From Siderastrea radians (Eukaryota; Cnidaria; Anthozoa; Scleractinia; Rhizangiidae): a DNA stretch of 64,000 nucleotides. The notes beneath the pieces were generated by a model. The model saw nothing but the letters and a program-made list of their open reading frames with translations, was not told the origin of the DNA and did not search any database. The position numbers and the translations under genes were made by a program. Positions 12,122 through 24,206 of the stretch are shown here, one piece after another. The stretch's first letter is position 1. Every line of letters begins with the position of its first letter. Location: NCBI GenBank assembly GCA_964017195.1, contig OZ024900.1, forward strand, positions 33,997,093 through 34,061,092, given 5' to 3'.

Positions 12122-13887
12122 GTAAGCTACTACTAGCTGCCACTGTAGTCAGGCGGAACATTATAAGTTTTATATTAACTTCTGTTATTGTTTTGGGCGA
12201 CGTTTCGTCGCTCATATTTCATTCTTGCTTGGTTTCTCAAAACTCACGGCACACCCAAGAGTGCCTAAAATTAAAATTCAAGACAAATCCCCAATTTCAT
12301 TTTGTTAAAAAAATGTCAATATAAATAGTACCACATTAAAGTACTGCTTAGTAGTTTTTAGTTCGCAGTTGCTATAGCACCTGAGAATTATTGGGGCTGT
12401 CCTGGCGTTTTAACAGTCGTGTTACGTTGTGTTAACTCGGCTTTTACTGAGGCAACAAGGGAACGAAGTCCTTGAAAGTACGTAGAATTGTTTAGGGGCA
12501 CTCAACGAACAATTTTGCAAAAATGCATTGTTCTATTCAATATGACAAGAAAAAAAGCTATTTAAAGTGCCTATGAACTAAAAAATTTTTCTCCTAAATA
12601 TGATAGTTTATGACTCCCTCAGTCTAAATATGTAAGTTTTGCTGAGTAGAACCCTTTGCATGGGATATTTTTCCAGCCGCAAAGTTCAAATTTGGCACCC
12701 GAATGTGTCTCCATTTTGCGCGCGGCCAAAACGATCGCATTACAAGGCTGTGACGTCACAAATCGCGCAGAAGACAAGAGTGTTATGGCTGACAAGAGGG
12801 TTTCCAGAAGAGAAATTACTTTGGAGTGACTCGTGGGCCCAGGATTGTAAGCTACAAGGGCAGGATTCGCACAATGAGAGCATGTGTGTGTCATTTCTCA
12901 AAAGGAAACGAATTAGGGAGAGAGGCGGACTCATTTGAACCGTGTTCGACTCGGTAAGAATTCGATTCGACCCGCATTACAGAGCTGCTTCTCGGAAAAG
13001 CTGCAGCATTTGAATGTCGCGTTAATATATGTAACTTCTGCCACTGTTGGATTAGTTCTACTAGTAGCAATTATCGCAATTCAAGATAAAAGATCGGGAT
13101 AAAGAAGGTTTTCAATATTTGGCCACAAAACTATTGCTATATATCTGTCCACTATTACCTAAAAGCATCCAAGATCTACAACGCATAACTGAGCTACAAA
13201 GTTTTGTTTACATGTGCGTTTTTTTTTTTGGAAACCACATGCAATACTTTTCTCAAACTGGATGTTCACCATAGAGTTTGAAGGGATAACAATGAACGGA
13301 ACTGTCTTGACCGACGACGAGACAAGACGTTTTAGTTAATCACAGGGCAGATAGCTATAGGAATATTTATAAATCCCTCGTGCTGTTTCGTCAAATAAAA
13401 GGAAGCAGTTCAGCTCAGCATTGATAATTTTTATTGCAAGTCACTCTGCTTCCACTGCATTTGATTTATGTTGTCCTCTTTAAACACCACACATTTCAAA
13501 CAGATTTGTGCCTCTCTTCTTGTTGACCCTCCTCCTGTCATCTCAAGAGGACCATATAATATGAAATTTCATATATCACACTTAACACCGTCTAATTGAC
13601 CCTTCTGCAGTACAGTCTTGGTGATGAAGGTTTAATTTGAATTTATGGCATAAGTTATTTAATCATTTTTATTACTGAAGGGCAATGAAAATGTGACCTT
13701 CATTTCCCATTATTTAATTTTGTGGCAGGCTTTGTATTGGAAATTCCTCACACACTGAATTGTCTGTCTCTTCTTGACCCATTCCCTGTACCCAAGAAAG
13801 CTACCACACAAGCCACCTAATTAGCCAACAGAAAATCAATGAGGTTTTAAAATGGGCCTTTTCGATCTCGTTCTCCACCTTTATTTT

Positions 13888-13888
<1 letters not shown>

Positions 13889-13950
<62 letters not shown>

Positions 13951-13972
13951 TAATAATAATAATAATAATAAT
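13889..13972. repeat. (AAT)n microsatellite
   Basis: About 28 copies of a trinucleotide AAT/ATA repeat with a short interruption of A residues near 13,945, inside the TTAA element. Confidence 0.95.
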
Positions 13973-14655
13973 TTTTCCGAAAATTAGCTGCATGGGCTAC
14001 GTTCCCGCCCTATGCATGCTATTTAGGGAGTTAGCATATAAACTTCTTGTACTGCTTTAATAATAATAATGATGTAAACACAGGATAGCCCCATCAGTGT
14101 AAAAACACTGGTAACAAAGGGGAGTTCTGTTACTAAATAAGTGCCCAAGATAGTAAAATACATATCTTCAAACATTAATAGTGGCATGCATGGTTATGTA
14201 GAGGAAGCCTGATGCAAACACAAAAGTGTTGGGAGAATTCAAAGGATTATGCGAGCTTGATCGAACACAGACTCTAAGACATTTGTAACTGAAGAGCATA
14301 TCTGTTAACAACAAAAAAGGCTAATACACGCATAATGTGTACAGTGTACTGGGAGGGAACTGTAATTTAAAGGGTTTATGGATCCAAGGGAGCTGTCTTA
14401 ACCTCTCCCCATCCCCCCCCCCCCTCCTTAAACAAAAATAACACAAAAAATATGAAACCACACACACAAAGAGGGCAATTTCTACTTGGCACTGATTTCT
14501 GCCATACTTCATGGAATTGGAATGGGTGTATGTTTCAATGAAAATGGCACTTCAAAATGTACTTCTGGAGCAAATTACATATTCATCTTAGTGTTGAGAT
14601 TGACCCAATGGAGATATTGTCATATGAGACCAGTATACAAAGGGAGTTCAGACCA

Positions 14656-14766
14656 GGCCCCAGTTGTTCAAAAGGTGGATAAGTGTTAGGGAAACCAATT
14701 GCGTTATTCACTGGATAGAGATTTATCCGGTCGATAGCGCTATCCAACTTTTGAACAACTGGGGCC
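14656..14766. mobile_element. 111 bp foldback MITE starting GGCCCCAGTTGTTC
   Basis: The arms GGCCCCAGTTGTTCAAAAG and CTTTTGAACAACTGGGGCC are nearly perfect inverted repeats with TGGATA/TATCCA just inside. The sequence CAG occurs on both sides (one copy overlapping the arm), so a 3 bp target duplication is possible. No coding capacity. Confidence 0.85.
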
Positions 14767-16132
14767 AGTATAACTGGACAGGTATGGCTAAGTTTATTTA
14801 CATGAGACCAGCATCATGAAAGCATAAGTGATCACATAAAGCCTGTAAGAACTCAGCATACTAGCTCTCACCTGCCATAGCATGTTTCCATAAAATTGGT
14901 ATGAACCAAAATCCTCAAGCAAATTGCTGAACAGAAGTACAAAAATCTCAGCTGGTCTAATATTTTGTAGGCAATTACTTAAACCAGTTCATGTAGTCAG
15001 AAGCGATGGATTATTACAAGGACAAAGCTGAAGTCACACTAGTCTGAGTTTGCACGCGTATCATACAATGTCCATCTTTATTTATCACAGTCATCATCCT
15101 CATAGCACCTCCAGGTGGAGTAAAAGACCACAAATGAGCACCATACTCAAAAATTCTTATTTATTTGCTTTGAGATGCTCCCTCATAAATGGCTTGAAAT
15201 TTACAATAAAAGCACTGCACTTCCATTTGAAAATCATTTGCAGCTGCTGATTATAATAAATGAAACACGCTCTTTAGAAATTACTACTGATGTCTCAGCC
15301 ATTAGGCATGTAATATTTCAAGCAAATTTTGGGTATGCTTATCTTCAATGTATAAAACACTTCCTGCTAACTAATACGTTTATATCAGTGTTCTCTCTGC
15401 AAAAGTCCTCATTCGAAAGAGCCGAACAACTGAGTCTATCTTTCTCTTGGCGCGAAAACCTATGAAAAGATGAACAAATTAAGTTACAAACAAGTACACC
15501 GTAAACTTGAGCTTGTCTGGTATCGGTCAGAGTAAAATAATTGAAGTACATACAACGACGCTCTTAACAAAAGAAGTAAAGTCAAGGCTGCGTCAATCTC
15601 TCGTTATTAACACATAAAAGTACTGACCATTCAATTCTAGAAGCTTCTCCTTCAAGGCCAGTCAAGCCACTAGAGCTGAAAGTTTAATAGTCAATCCCAA
15701 CAATTCAATTCGCCATCTTGCTTCACACAAGATTGTTGTTGTCGTTGTTTAGGCTTTATCCACGGACGACAAACCCAAAAACTGCACATCTTCGAAATCG
15801 CTTCGAGCTGAATCTTAGCGTCTTCCTCAGTCGTCGGTAGCTTTCATTGTATATCAATATTAGCAAGGAAAATGTAAGTTTCCTCGCTCAAACACTTGAC
15901 AAAAACCAAAGAGACAAACATGCTGCGCGATTTGTGACGTCATACGGCCCGTTTCCTCGGCCAACTCGTTCCCAGTCTTCGGAGACACGATTTTGGTCAT
16001 TTTGGGTACTTTCAGCGGCAAAAAAAACGGATTTTTGTTTCTTGCCATCCAATTTCTCTCGCCATTTCGGAATTAACACATAATGAACTACCAAAATGTG
16101 CAAAAAAAATTTTTAGTTCATAGGCACTTTAA

Positions 16133-17417
16133 GGCATTTTCGGGTGTTTTTCTGCATTGCTGGGAAAAAATTGTCTGTTCCTTTTTCCCAGCAACTTGTT
16201 CATAGTAGGTTTCCCAGCCAGCAGAATTGATTTCTCATATCTCCCAGTCAGCAATAATAAATATTGTCAAAATAAATAAATAAATCAATCAATCAATCAA
16301 TCAATTAATTACTTATTAATTAATTATTTAATTGAGTAAGTATTGTCACACCCCCAGTACATTAGCCATTCGGGAAGCGAAAAGAGCGCTCAACCTTCTT
16401 GTAGTGCAAATTGATTTTACAAGCAATAATTGTGAATACTGTTATTTGAGTCCAAGATGAAAGATGTTTGTCAGCATAAGGGAAGTTATTTTAGCTCTTT
16501 CAGATATTGAAAGAGGTGTCTACCTGCAGGAGATCATGCCAGTAAAAATTTAGAGTTTCAGTGGGGAAATCACCGTGACTACAGTTTTGTGTCTGTTGAC
16601 AGGAGCTGTTTGCTTATTATATATAGCAGGTGTCCACAAGCAGAGATTCAACTGTAGTAATACACCTGTATGGTATGGAGACATTACATGCTGGTCAATG
16701 CTAGGGTTAAAGGACTTAACAGTTCAAACATTTGGAGATAACTGACAACCCTTTCTGGAGTCTTGTAAATTCCCCAGCCCGCATTAAGCCTTTACAGGTT
16801 AACACACCACACAGACAGTGTGCAGACTACCCATGAAAAGCTGACATTTCAACTCATGTTAGTACATGTATGTCCCCTAGTGAGGCACCTAATTGGTCTC
16901 CATTATCACTTACACCCAAAGAGAACAGATGAAATTAATTCTTTCTTGATGAATGTGTGGTTCCTGAAAGTATCCATGCCCATACCAAGTTTTATTCTCC
17001 AACCACCTTTGTCTGATAACTACAGACTTCATCAGGGAATTTGAACAAGATTCCACGTGGAACATCTTTTACAGAATGTAAACAGTAAAAAATGCTATTA
17101 TTTAGAGCAAAAGTGCACTTAGCTAATATAGCTAGTTCACAGGCACTCCACTGAAATAATCATAAACAAATAACAGTACAAATTACCAACAAGAAATACA
17201 CTGTATGTGCAGGATGACTTAATGCCTGTGTAAAAAGTGCTTTTGGGCTCACTTTTACAATATGAATTTAGTCATATCCTGTACAGATTTCTTTTTCTCA
17301 TGATTAGGCAATTTTGTAAAAGAACTTTCACTATTAAATGAGTCCACAGCATACAAGCTTTTGACTTTGAGAGTGAAATTGCACCCTTTTGACACATTCA
17401 ACTGTATCAATGTGTGG
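16133..17417. other. Intronic DNA, no gene recognised
   Basis: This stretch contains short simple repeats (aataaataaatcaatcaatc around 16,262–16,330) and several CCCAGCA motifs at 16,160–16,255. I see no credible gene on either strand. Confidence 0.5.
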
Positions 17418-17574
17418 GTCCAGAAAATATCGATACCCCCATCACAGAAGTTCATTGGAAATTCCGACGGGGAGGATGGTCTCAAAGGCCAAAATCTTTA
17501 AAGGAAGGTATCCAGAGGGGTAGGGGGTTCAAACCCAAAAAACCCTCTGGGGGGGGGTATGGATATTTTCTGGA
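17418..17574. mobile_element. 157 bp MITE with TCCAGAAAATATC ends
   Basis: The left end is TCCAGAAAATATCGATACCC and the right end, GGTATGGATATTTTCTGGA, is its near-perfect inverse. The interior is G-rich and non-coding. A short plus-strand frame across it is an artefact of the inverted repeat. Confidence 0.75.
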
Positions 17575-17919
17575 ACAACACAATACAATTAGAAAAGGTA
17601 TTTAACTTCCTAAGAATGAAAACTGCATTATTATTCTGTTGAAAATTTACCTTCCATTGACAACTTGCATGTGTATCTGTGACTTGTACAACACTCATTG
17701 TAAAGGAAAGAGGAATTCAAAAGAATAACGGGTGACATGCCGTAATAGAAAAAAGTGACAAATCATACATGTAGGAGCAAACAAAAATTGCTGAATGAAG
17801 CACCTGAATCATTAAAGAAGAGAAAGACCAACTCAATAATTAAAAGCCAATACAAACAATGGCCACCAATGTCAAATTTATCTGGAGGGAAAAGAATAGG
17901 TTACAATATCCAAATACCA

Positions 17920-19215
17920 ATGAGTGCCCACTCTCACAAGCCTAACTCAACTTGATGCAAGAATAAGGGACACAACAACAAACAACAAATGAATGCCTGT
18001 CATCACAAGCCTAACTCAACTTGATGCAAGAATAAGGGACACAACAACATTGAACAAACAACTAATGAATGCCTGTTGTCACAAGCCTAACTCAACCTAA
18101 TGGAAGAGAAAGGGTCACAAGAACGAACAACCAATGAGCATCCGTCGTCGCAAGCCTAACTCAACCTCATGGAAGAGAAAGGGTCACAAGAACGAACAAC
18201 CAATGAGTGTCCGTCGTCACAAGCCTAACTCAACCTAATGAAAGAGAAAGGATGACAAGAACGAACAGCCAATGAGTGTCCGTCGTCACAAGCCTAACTC
18301 CACCTAATGGAAGAGAAAGGGTCACAAGAACGAACAGCTAATGAGCGTCCGTCGTCACAAGCCTAACTGAACCTAATGGAAGAGAAAGGGTCACAAGAAC
18401 GAACAACCAATGAGTGTCCGTCGTCACAAGCCTAACTGAACCTAATGGAAGAGAAAGGGTCACAGGAATGAACAACCAATGAGTGTCCGTCGTCACAAGC
18501 CTAACTCCACCTAGTGGAAGAGAAAGGGTCACAAGAATGAACAACCAATGAGTGTCCGTCGTCACAAGCCTAACTCAACCTAATGGACGAGAAAGGGTCA
18601 CAAGAACGAACAACCAATGGGTGTCCGTCGTCACAAGCCTAACTCAACCTAATGGAAGAGAAAGGGTCACAAGAACGAACAACCAATGAGTGTCCGTCGT
18701 CATAAGCCTAACTCAACCTAATGGAAGAGAAAGGGTCACAAGAACGAAGAACCAATGAATGTCCATCGTCACAAGCCTAACTCAACCTAATGGAAGAGAA
18801 AGGGTTCACAAGAACAAACAGCCAATGAGTGTCCATCGCCACAAGCTTAACTTAACCTAATGGAAGAGAAAGGGTCACAAGAATGAACAGCCAATGAGTG
18901 TCCATCGCCACAAGCCTAACTCAACCTAATGGAAGAGAAAGGGTCACAAGAACGAACAACCAATGAGTGTCCGTCGTCACAAGCCTAACTCAACCTAATG
19001 GAAGAGAAAGGGTCACAAGAACGAACAACCAATGAGTGTCCGTCGTCACAAGCCTAACTCAACCTAATGGAAGAGAAAGGGTCACAAGAACGAACAGCCA
19101 ATGAGTGTCCATCGCCACAAGCCTAACTTAACCTAATGGAAGAGAAAGGGTCACAAGGACAAACTACCAGCAATGAGTGTCTGTCATCATAAGCCTAACT
19201 CACCTTGAGTTAAAA
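17920..19215. repeat. 69 bp minisatellite, about 18–19 copies
   Basis: The unit, centred on CAAGCCTAACTCAACCTAAT, repeats every 69 bp: successive copies of aagcctaac fall at 18,221 and 18,290. The first and last few units are most diverged, and the middle units are nearly identical. Because 69 is divisible by three, one minus-strand frame stays open for several units (23-residue peptide repeat), but nothing suggests it is translated. The array sits in the long intron, 1 kb from the MULE-like element. Confidence 0.95.
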
Positions 19216-20284
19216 AAGGAGTAACGAAAAAGTTCACTCGCATTTTTGTGAGCGCTGGCTGCTACATGCTTGATACACCCTAACAAAAGAAACATATGTT
19301 AATACTGAGTTAATCTTAAACAAAAACATAGCTTGTACAGTAAATCTCCCCTTACTGACACTAAACAGGCATTCTTCTGCGATATATTTACAACAAAATA
19401 AGAGCAGGGCATATAAAGCATGTGTTTCTCTATTTTGTCTGTCCAGGTTTGTTATTTGTTTACAAGAAAATTTCTTTGGTTGCCACTAATTTTCAGTTGT
19501 AGGGAAAGCATACAGTACAGGGATTCAAGGACATTTTGCCGCAGTCAGAGGCCATTTAAACATCACAGATATTCAAACGAAGTGCTCAGAGGTTCATTGC
19601 TATGTAAAATGCTGTTTGATAAAAAATTGTCAATAGAAATAAAGCTCTGTTAGCCACATTTAATATTTTACAAATAAAAAGCCCTATTGTTTATTATAAA
19701 AATTTTCAAAATTGAGCTCAGGTTTGTGTAAGCTTTAAAGGCCTACGAGGGATGCCTGCATATCTTCAATCTAACATGCAGAAAATATACATTTAAATAT
19801 TAAAATTTCCCATTCTACAGTTGGGATTTTGTCTTAGGGACTAATCTCCCAGGTTTACTCATTACCAACTATAAATAATCATCAGATGAATGTGAAATAC
19901 AAAGCGACAAAATTAAAACGTGACTGAAAAGCTCACCTATATAAGCATAAGCTGCTTTAATGGCTTAATAAAAACGCCATCTTATCATGTTTGTGGTGGC
20001 AGGCTGGGTGTTTATAATATTTCAGCTTTGGAAAGATGGGCTGCATGGCCATGATTCATGATTCTGTGAGTGAAACAAGACAACAACTGGAGTATTACTT
20101 TCCGCCACCGGGCTTCACAAGTGTTAAACAACTGATCATGAATTAAACATAGCAAAGCGATATACATGCCTACCTTTTGTTTGAAAGAATCCGTAATGAA
20201 CCCAACGATAAACCGACGTAAACGGACGTAACCGCGACCGTAACCGCCAAAATTTTTCGGGGGAAACGGTTTCCTGGAGGGAGA
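19216..20284. other. Spacer before the MULE-like element, nothing recognised
   Basis: AT-rich DNA with only short frames. Near 20,240–20,284 the sequence leads into the outer repeat of the MULE-like element. Confidence 0.45.
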
Positions 20285-20561
20285 ATCCGTCAGAAGGAGG
20301 TCATCTCGGAACATTTTCCGATTATGAAATCCGAAGCCATCCGATCGAGGTCGCCTTCGTGTAAACGTGTATTTAAAACCTAAAATCAGCCTTCTGAACA
20401 CGCAAACCGAAAAGCCTTCTAAATTAATTTCTTGCCTTTTGTTTTTAGGAGTTAGGTATAGCAAAAAAACTAACTTTTGAACTGAAGTATCATAATATTT
20501 AAAGAAGCTTTCAAACCTTCTTTTCACGGATGGCTGACTTCAACTACAACGTCGTGACATC
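20285..20561 (+). repeat. 270 bp repeat, copy 1 (left end of MULE copy A)
   Basis: It matches 55,626–55,913 in the same orientation and 30,352–30,618 inverted. It includes the motifs GTCAGAAGGAGGTCATCTCG and, near the inner end, CACGGATGGCTGA. A minus-strand open frame of 171 codons (20,012–20,527) runs through it but is repeat read-through. Confidence 0.85.
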
Positions 20562-20569
20562 TCCCGATT

Positions 20570-20629
20570 GGAGGCTGTCAAACCGGAAATGGAGAGAATT
20601 TAGAGAAAGGTTCCGGTTGATTGAATTTC
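20570..20629 (+). repeat. 60 bp terminal-type inverted repeat, left
   Basis: It starts GGAGGCTGTCAAACCGGAAA and is identical in inverse to 28,027–28,086 and in direct orientation to 56,659–56,718. It probably marks one nested end of the MULE-like unit. Confidence 0.9.
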
Positions 20630-21411
20630 GTCTAAGCATCCAATGTGAGTTTTTTGTTTTTAGGAGTTAGGTATGGTAAGAAATCGAACTTTTAGACTGA
20701 AGTAGCGAGCGTGCTTTCCTCTCGATTAATCGATTTTCTTACAAAAAAGATCTCTAAAAAAATTGAAATATTTCAAAGTTATATCGTAATTTTTCGTCAT
20801 CAGTGTACATTTATTTAATTACAGGCAAACAAGACTGCATATCAATCTTGAGACGGGGGGGGGGGGGGGGGTAGGAGTTGGAACTTCCCGTTTCTCGTCC
20901 CCTTCGTTTTCCAAATCAGGGTGTCGAACGTTTTCCTGTCTTTCGATTTCTCTGCTCCCGGCCTCGCGAATCGTGAAATGCGCGAGCCGCGCACGCCGTT
21001 TCTCTCCAGTTCACCCTGGTCTTTGGTTCTAACACCGCATGAGTTCGTACGATCTGACGGACCAAAGAAAAAACGAACTGCTTTGCAGTCCAACGAATCT
21101 GTGTCTGAGACTTGACCATGCGGTATTATTTATTACTTTCTTCCATAAGGCTGTGTACTTTTCATTGTTTATAACCAGGGGCCCTATATAGAACTGATAC
21201 GCCTTAATCAGTTAACATGTGAATATTAGCATTGTTCAGTTGCAAATACATTGGTTCACCTTCCTTTACTTACAAATTCGTTGTACATGCATAACTGAGA
21301 TACCCTATACGACGTATGGCTTACTATACGAAACAATATACAGAAACATTCTATTAGAAAATTAAACTTGCAAGAATCAAGTTATATAGAATATCTCAGT
21401 TTCAAATTGTT

Positions 21412-21700
21412 TCAAAAAAATTCACTGGGCTTGCATTTTTCTTTTCCTTTAGCTAGAGTTTTCTCGCACTTTGGGCACAGCCAAGTTGCGTTTGAACCTT
21501 TGAAAATCATGTGAGGAATTTTAGGCATGCATTTCCTGTGGTACCACTCTTTGCAGGAATCGCATTCAGCACATGAGAGTGATGGAGATCTTTTATCGCA
21601 ATTATCCCACGGCATTCTGCACTCGCAGATTACAGGGACCTCTTCAACGGCTGCAGGCTCTTTCTTTCGCTGTTCCTGTGCTTTAGAGAGAGGGAGGGAT
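21412..21700 (-). pseudogene. PHD-finger C-terminal module of the MULE-encoded protein (frameshifted from the protease)
   Basis: In the minus frame, translation reads KAQEQRKKEPAAVEEV and continues into VICECRMPWDNC. The cysteine and histidine order is CEC, CAECDSC, WYHRKC and WLCPKC. This is the C4HC3 zinc-binding pattern of a PHD finger, a module that usually reads histone tails. The stop lies at 21,412. The frame is one base out of register with the C48-like frame that ends at 21,630; the switch falls near a CT-rich run at about 21,685–21,695. I infer a single ancestral protein of protease followed by PHD finger, broken by one small indel. A short intron there is less likely because no donor/acceptor pair is evident. 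Confidence 0.7.
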
Positions 21701-23138
21701 CAAAAAACGCGGCGTCGAGGCTCTTGAGTAGGTGTTGTCGCATCACTCCGCTGTCAAACGTCAGATCAGAGGGATTGAGGCCATGCAGGTATGACACCAG
21801 AAAAGCAATAGCAAAAACGCCACAGTCATCGTGGTTGTTCTGGCGTTGGACTCTCGGGACTATGATCTTAAAGCTGCCCCCCTCTTCATGGAGTAAAGAC
21901 GCAATTTGATTCTTAACATAGATCTGTATCCACCCTCTAAATAAGCTGTCGTATAGTTTGACCTCTGAGGAACACAAACATCCAATGTTGGAAACCAGAA
22001 TCCAGTGGTGACTTCCCGTGTAAAGGATTTGTACAAACTCTCCCTTTTGAACTGAGAAATTGAAAACTGGCCCCAATGTGGTATTTTCCATTCCACTGAT
22101 GTAAGGAAACTGCTTTCGAAGTACAGATTGAGCAGCTCCTATGATGTGATCAGAGAGCCACTCTCCATTTGTTATTACTTTAATGTCTTGCTCCGAAAGC
22201 AGGAAATTGCCATTCTTGGGGGCACAACCTTTGGTAGTTTTAACAAACTGTACATCACTTTCAGATGTTGAGTTTGCGGTGTCGCAGTTGATCGTAGTCG
22301 TGGGTGTGACCGCGTCCTGGTTGCTGTGTTGGCTAACACCTGTCGGTGGACGGCAAGTAGCGCTTTTCGGTTTCACTTGTTGTTTGATATCGTGAACCTC
22401 TTCCGGCATCTTTCTATCTTTCGGTTTTTGGACATCCTCGTTCCCACGGTGGCTATCACTTTCTGAATAACAAGTAACGGCGTCTGGTTTCGCACTGGGT
22501 TTTTCCTGGGTCTCGTCAACGTCGCCCATCTTTCCACCAGTTAAGAGAGTCTTAGAGGGACACTTTTGTCCATGGCCTATTTTGACGTCTTCTTCCTTGC
22601 TCAGTTTAGGCTTTTTGGCTGGCCTACACTCCATGTCACGCAAAGAGACATTGTAATTTCTTTTCTTCTGATTTGCCTTCTCTCCAACTCGGCCTGCATA
22701 AGGGTTTCTCTTTGAGGGTACTGGTAACCTCTTGAAGTCCAGCTTCTTTTCCTTTTTCTTACGCGTTGTCTTTTTACCTCCACTATGGCTTGACTTCTGG
22801 AGGGGAGCTTCTAGGATCACACCATTTTCTTTCGGGGCAGCCTTCAGAAGAAGGGTGTGACATTCTTCCAGCTTTATCCTCACTTCATTAAGAACTTCTC
22901 CATTTTCCCAGCCCTCTACTACGTACGTCATGTTTTTAATCTGTGCCAACAATTCGCGACATTTGGCAGAACTGGTGCGAGGCCGCGGAGTTGTCCGAGG
23001 TATATTCTCAAATCTAACTGACTCGTTACTAACCACTGTAGCTTGCAATTGTTCTTCTTGCAGTTGGGATGGTGGTTCAACTACGCTTTCTTTATCGATG
23101 CTTTCAGATGTCCGTATCTTGCACAAATAAATCTCCAT
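21630..23138 (-). pseudogene. Ulp1/SENP-like C48 cysteine protease domain with basic linker, carried by MULE copy A
   Basis: A 502-codon open frame. Residues about 1–310 are a low-complexity, Lys/Ser/Thr-rich linker (KKTTRKKKEKK). Residues about 320–480 resemble a C48 peptidase, the family that cleaves SUMO or related modifiers. The visible triad-like residues are His in GSHHWILVSN, Asp in KLYDSLF and Cys in DDCGVFAIAF, with a Gln ahead in VPRVQRQNNH. C48 modules captured by Mutator-like elements are known from plants. Upstream it is one base out of frame with the SWIM exon (overlap at 23,104–23,138), and downstream it is frameshifted from the PHD finger, so the long frame is a fragment. The protease core itself looks intact. 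Confidence 0.72.
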
Positions 23139-23518
23139 CTAGTGTAAAGAACGGCGAATCTTTATAAGCGCTTGGAAGGCTATCAAACGACCACAATGGG
23201 ACGTGACGAAACACGGCGAAGAAATGCTTGGATGGCAGCCTTTGCCTCTCCCAGTCGTAACACGTACAACTTGGCTGGTTCTCTCCAAAAAGCACGTCGT
23301 AGCTCACTTTCTCTTCCAAGGAAGTCTGGCTTCGTACTTTGAACACGCCATTTGTCATGTCGATAACTTCGACGTCACTGTTTGGAATGGCCTCTGCAAG
23401 TGCAAGCCGATCCAAGCAATGCTTAATGATGTAGTGCGGCCTTTCTCTCAAATAGAATGGAATGACTGGATTATAGCGCCGATATGCTGCTTGTAGTTTT
23501 GTGTTTAATTCCACGTAC
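23104..23518 (-). pseudogene. SWIM-like zinc-finger exon of MULE copy A with a missing cysteine
   Basis: The exon starts at acceptor 23,519–23,520 in phase 2, matching the donor of the previous exon at 24,207. Translation reads YVELNTKLQAAYRRYNPVIP and reaches PSCTCYDWERQRLPSKHFFA. This is the SWIM pattern CxC…CxH found after MULE transposase cores, except that the expected third cysteine is Ser (LPSKH), so metal binding is probably lost. The frame stops at 23,104, just after FVQDTDI. The C48 frame begins 35 bases earlier in another frame, which implies an indel at the join. Copy B lacks this exon because its homology ends upstream. Confidence 0.72.
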
Positions 23519-23559
23519 CTGTAAGACAAAAATATTTCAAATACTAATCACTGACGTAC

Positions 23560-23645
23560 TTACTTACTTACTTACCTACCTAATAAATAAATTTATTTAA
23601 TTATTAATTAATTAATTAATTAATTTATTTATTTATTATTTTAGT
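23560..23645. repeat. Simple repeats (TTAC)n and (TAAT)n in a MULE intron
   Basis: Five or so ttac units are followed by an imperfect attaattaatta run, lying between the SWIM exon and the preceding transposase exon. Confidence 0.85.
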
Positions 23646-24206
23646 TTTTATTTATTCGTTCACTCGTCCGACCGGCTGGCCGTCCACCCATCTCGATTAA
23701 TGAATTAATTATTTCCTTTGTCGTTCGTTTATCCGACCACAGGCACACCATCTTTTGTGGTTTTTACTCTCCAGCTAACCGTGGGTGTTTCGGTGCGCAC
23801 GCGATCCTCTCAGAGGGCGCATCGAAGCACGGCTGGAGACTGACCCCATCCGTGCGGTGGCTTTATCAGGTCTTATGTGTGATCAAGAGCGAATGTTTAG
23901 GGCTTTTGAAATTTTATAAAATGTAAAAAGAAAAATAATCAAAAATATTAACACAATATTTTGTTGATTTGAGGCTTCCGAGAGCCGTTTTTAAAGATTT
24001 TAAAGTTGTTGACTTACTCAGAGGAAGCCATAGAGTGAGTGAAAATTAAGTTTCAGGATAAACCGCTTTAGCGAGCCTCAAATGAACAAAATCAACAGAC
24101 AAAAACAAAACCCCTAACCCGTGGCTTTAGAAAGATAAATTTGATCACCAATCAAGCCATTAAAAGCCCAGTCCACCACAAACAGAGTATGGTAAGCGGC
24201 GCCTAC

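Larger units (their letters stand above)
12562..16132. mobile_element. TTAA-flanked inverted-repeat element of 3.6 kb, no transposase seen
   Basis: TTAA sits at 12,562–12,565 and 16,129–16,132. Between them are inverted ends AGTGCCTATGAACTAAAAA and its reverse complement. Further in, a 20 bp block holding a palindromic CRE-like TGACGTCA is present in inverted orientation at 12,751–12,770 and 15,923–15,942. TTAA target sites are typical of Kolobok and piggyBac elements. The interior has only short frames and nothing transposase-like, so it looks non-autonomous or decayed. It contains a separate 111 bp foldback element at 14,656–14,766 and an (AAT)n run, and it lies in the long intron of the PAN–EGF gene. 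Confidence 0.8.

Noticed and set aside
18338..18565. Minus-strand 23-residue repeat protein
   Set aside because: It comes from a 69 bp minisatellite with unit length divisible by three; no other coding evidence.
20012..20527. 171-codon minus-strand frame
   Set aside because: It runs through the 270 bp repeat that is non-coding in its other two copies, and it has no recognisable domain.
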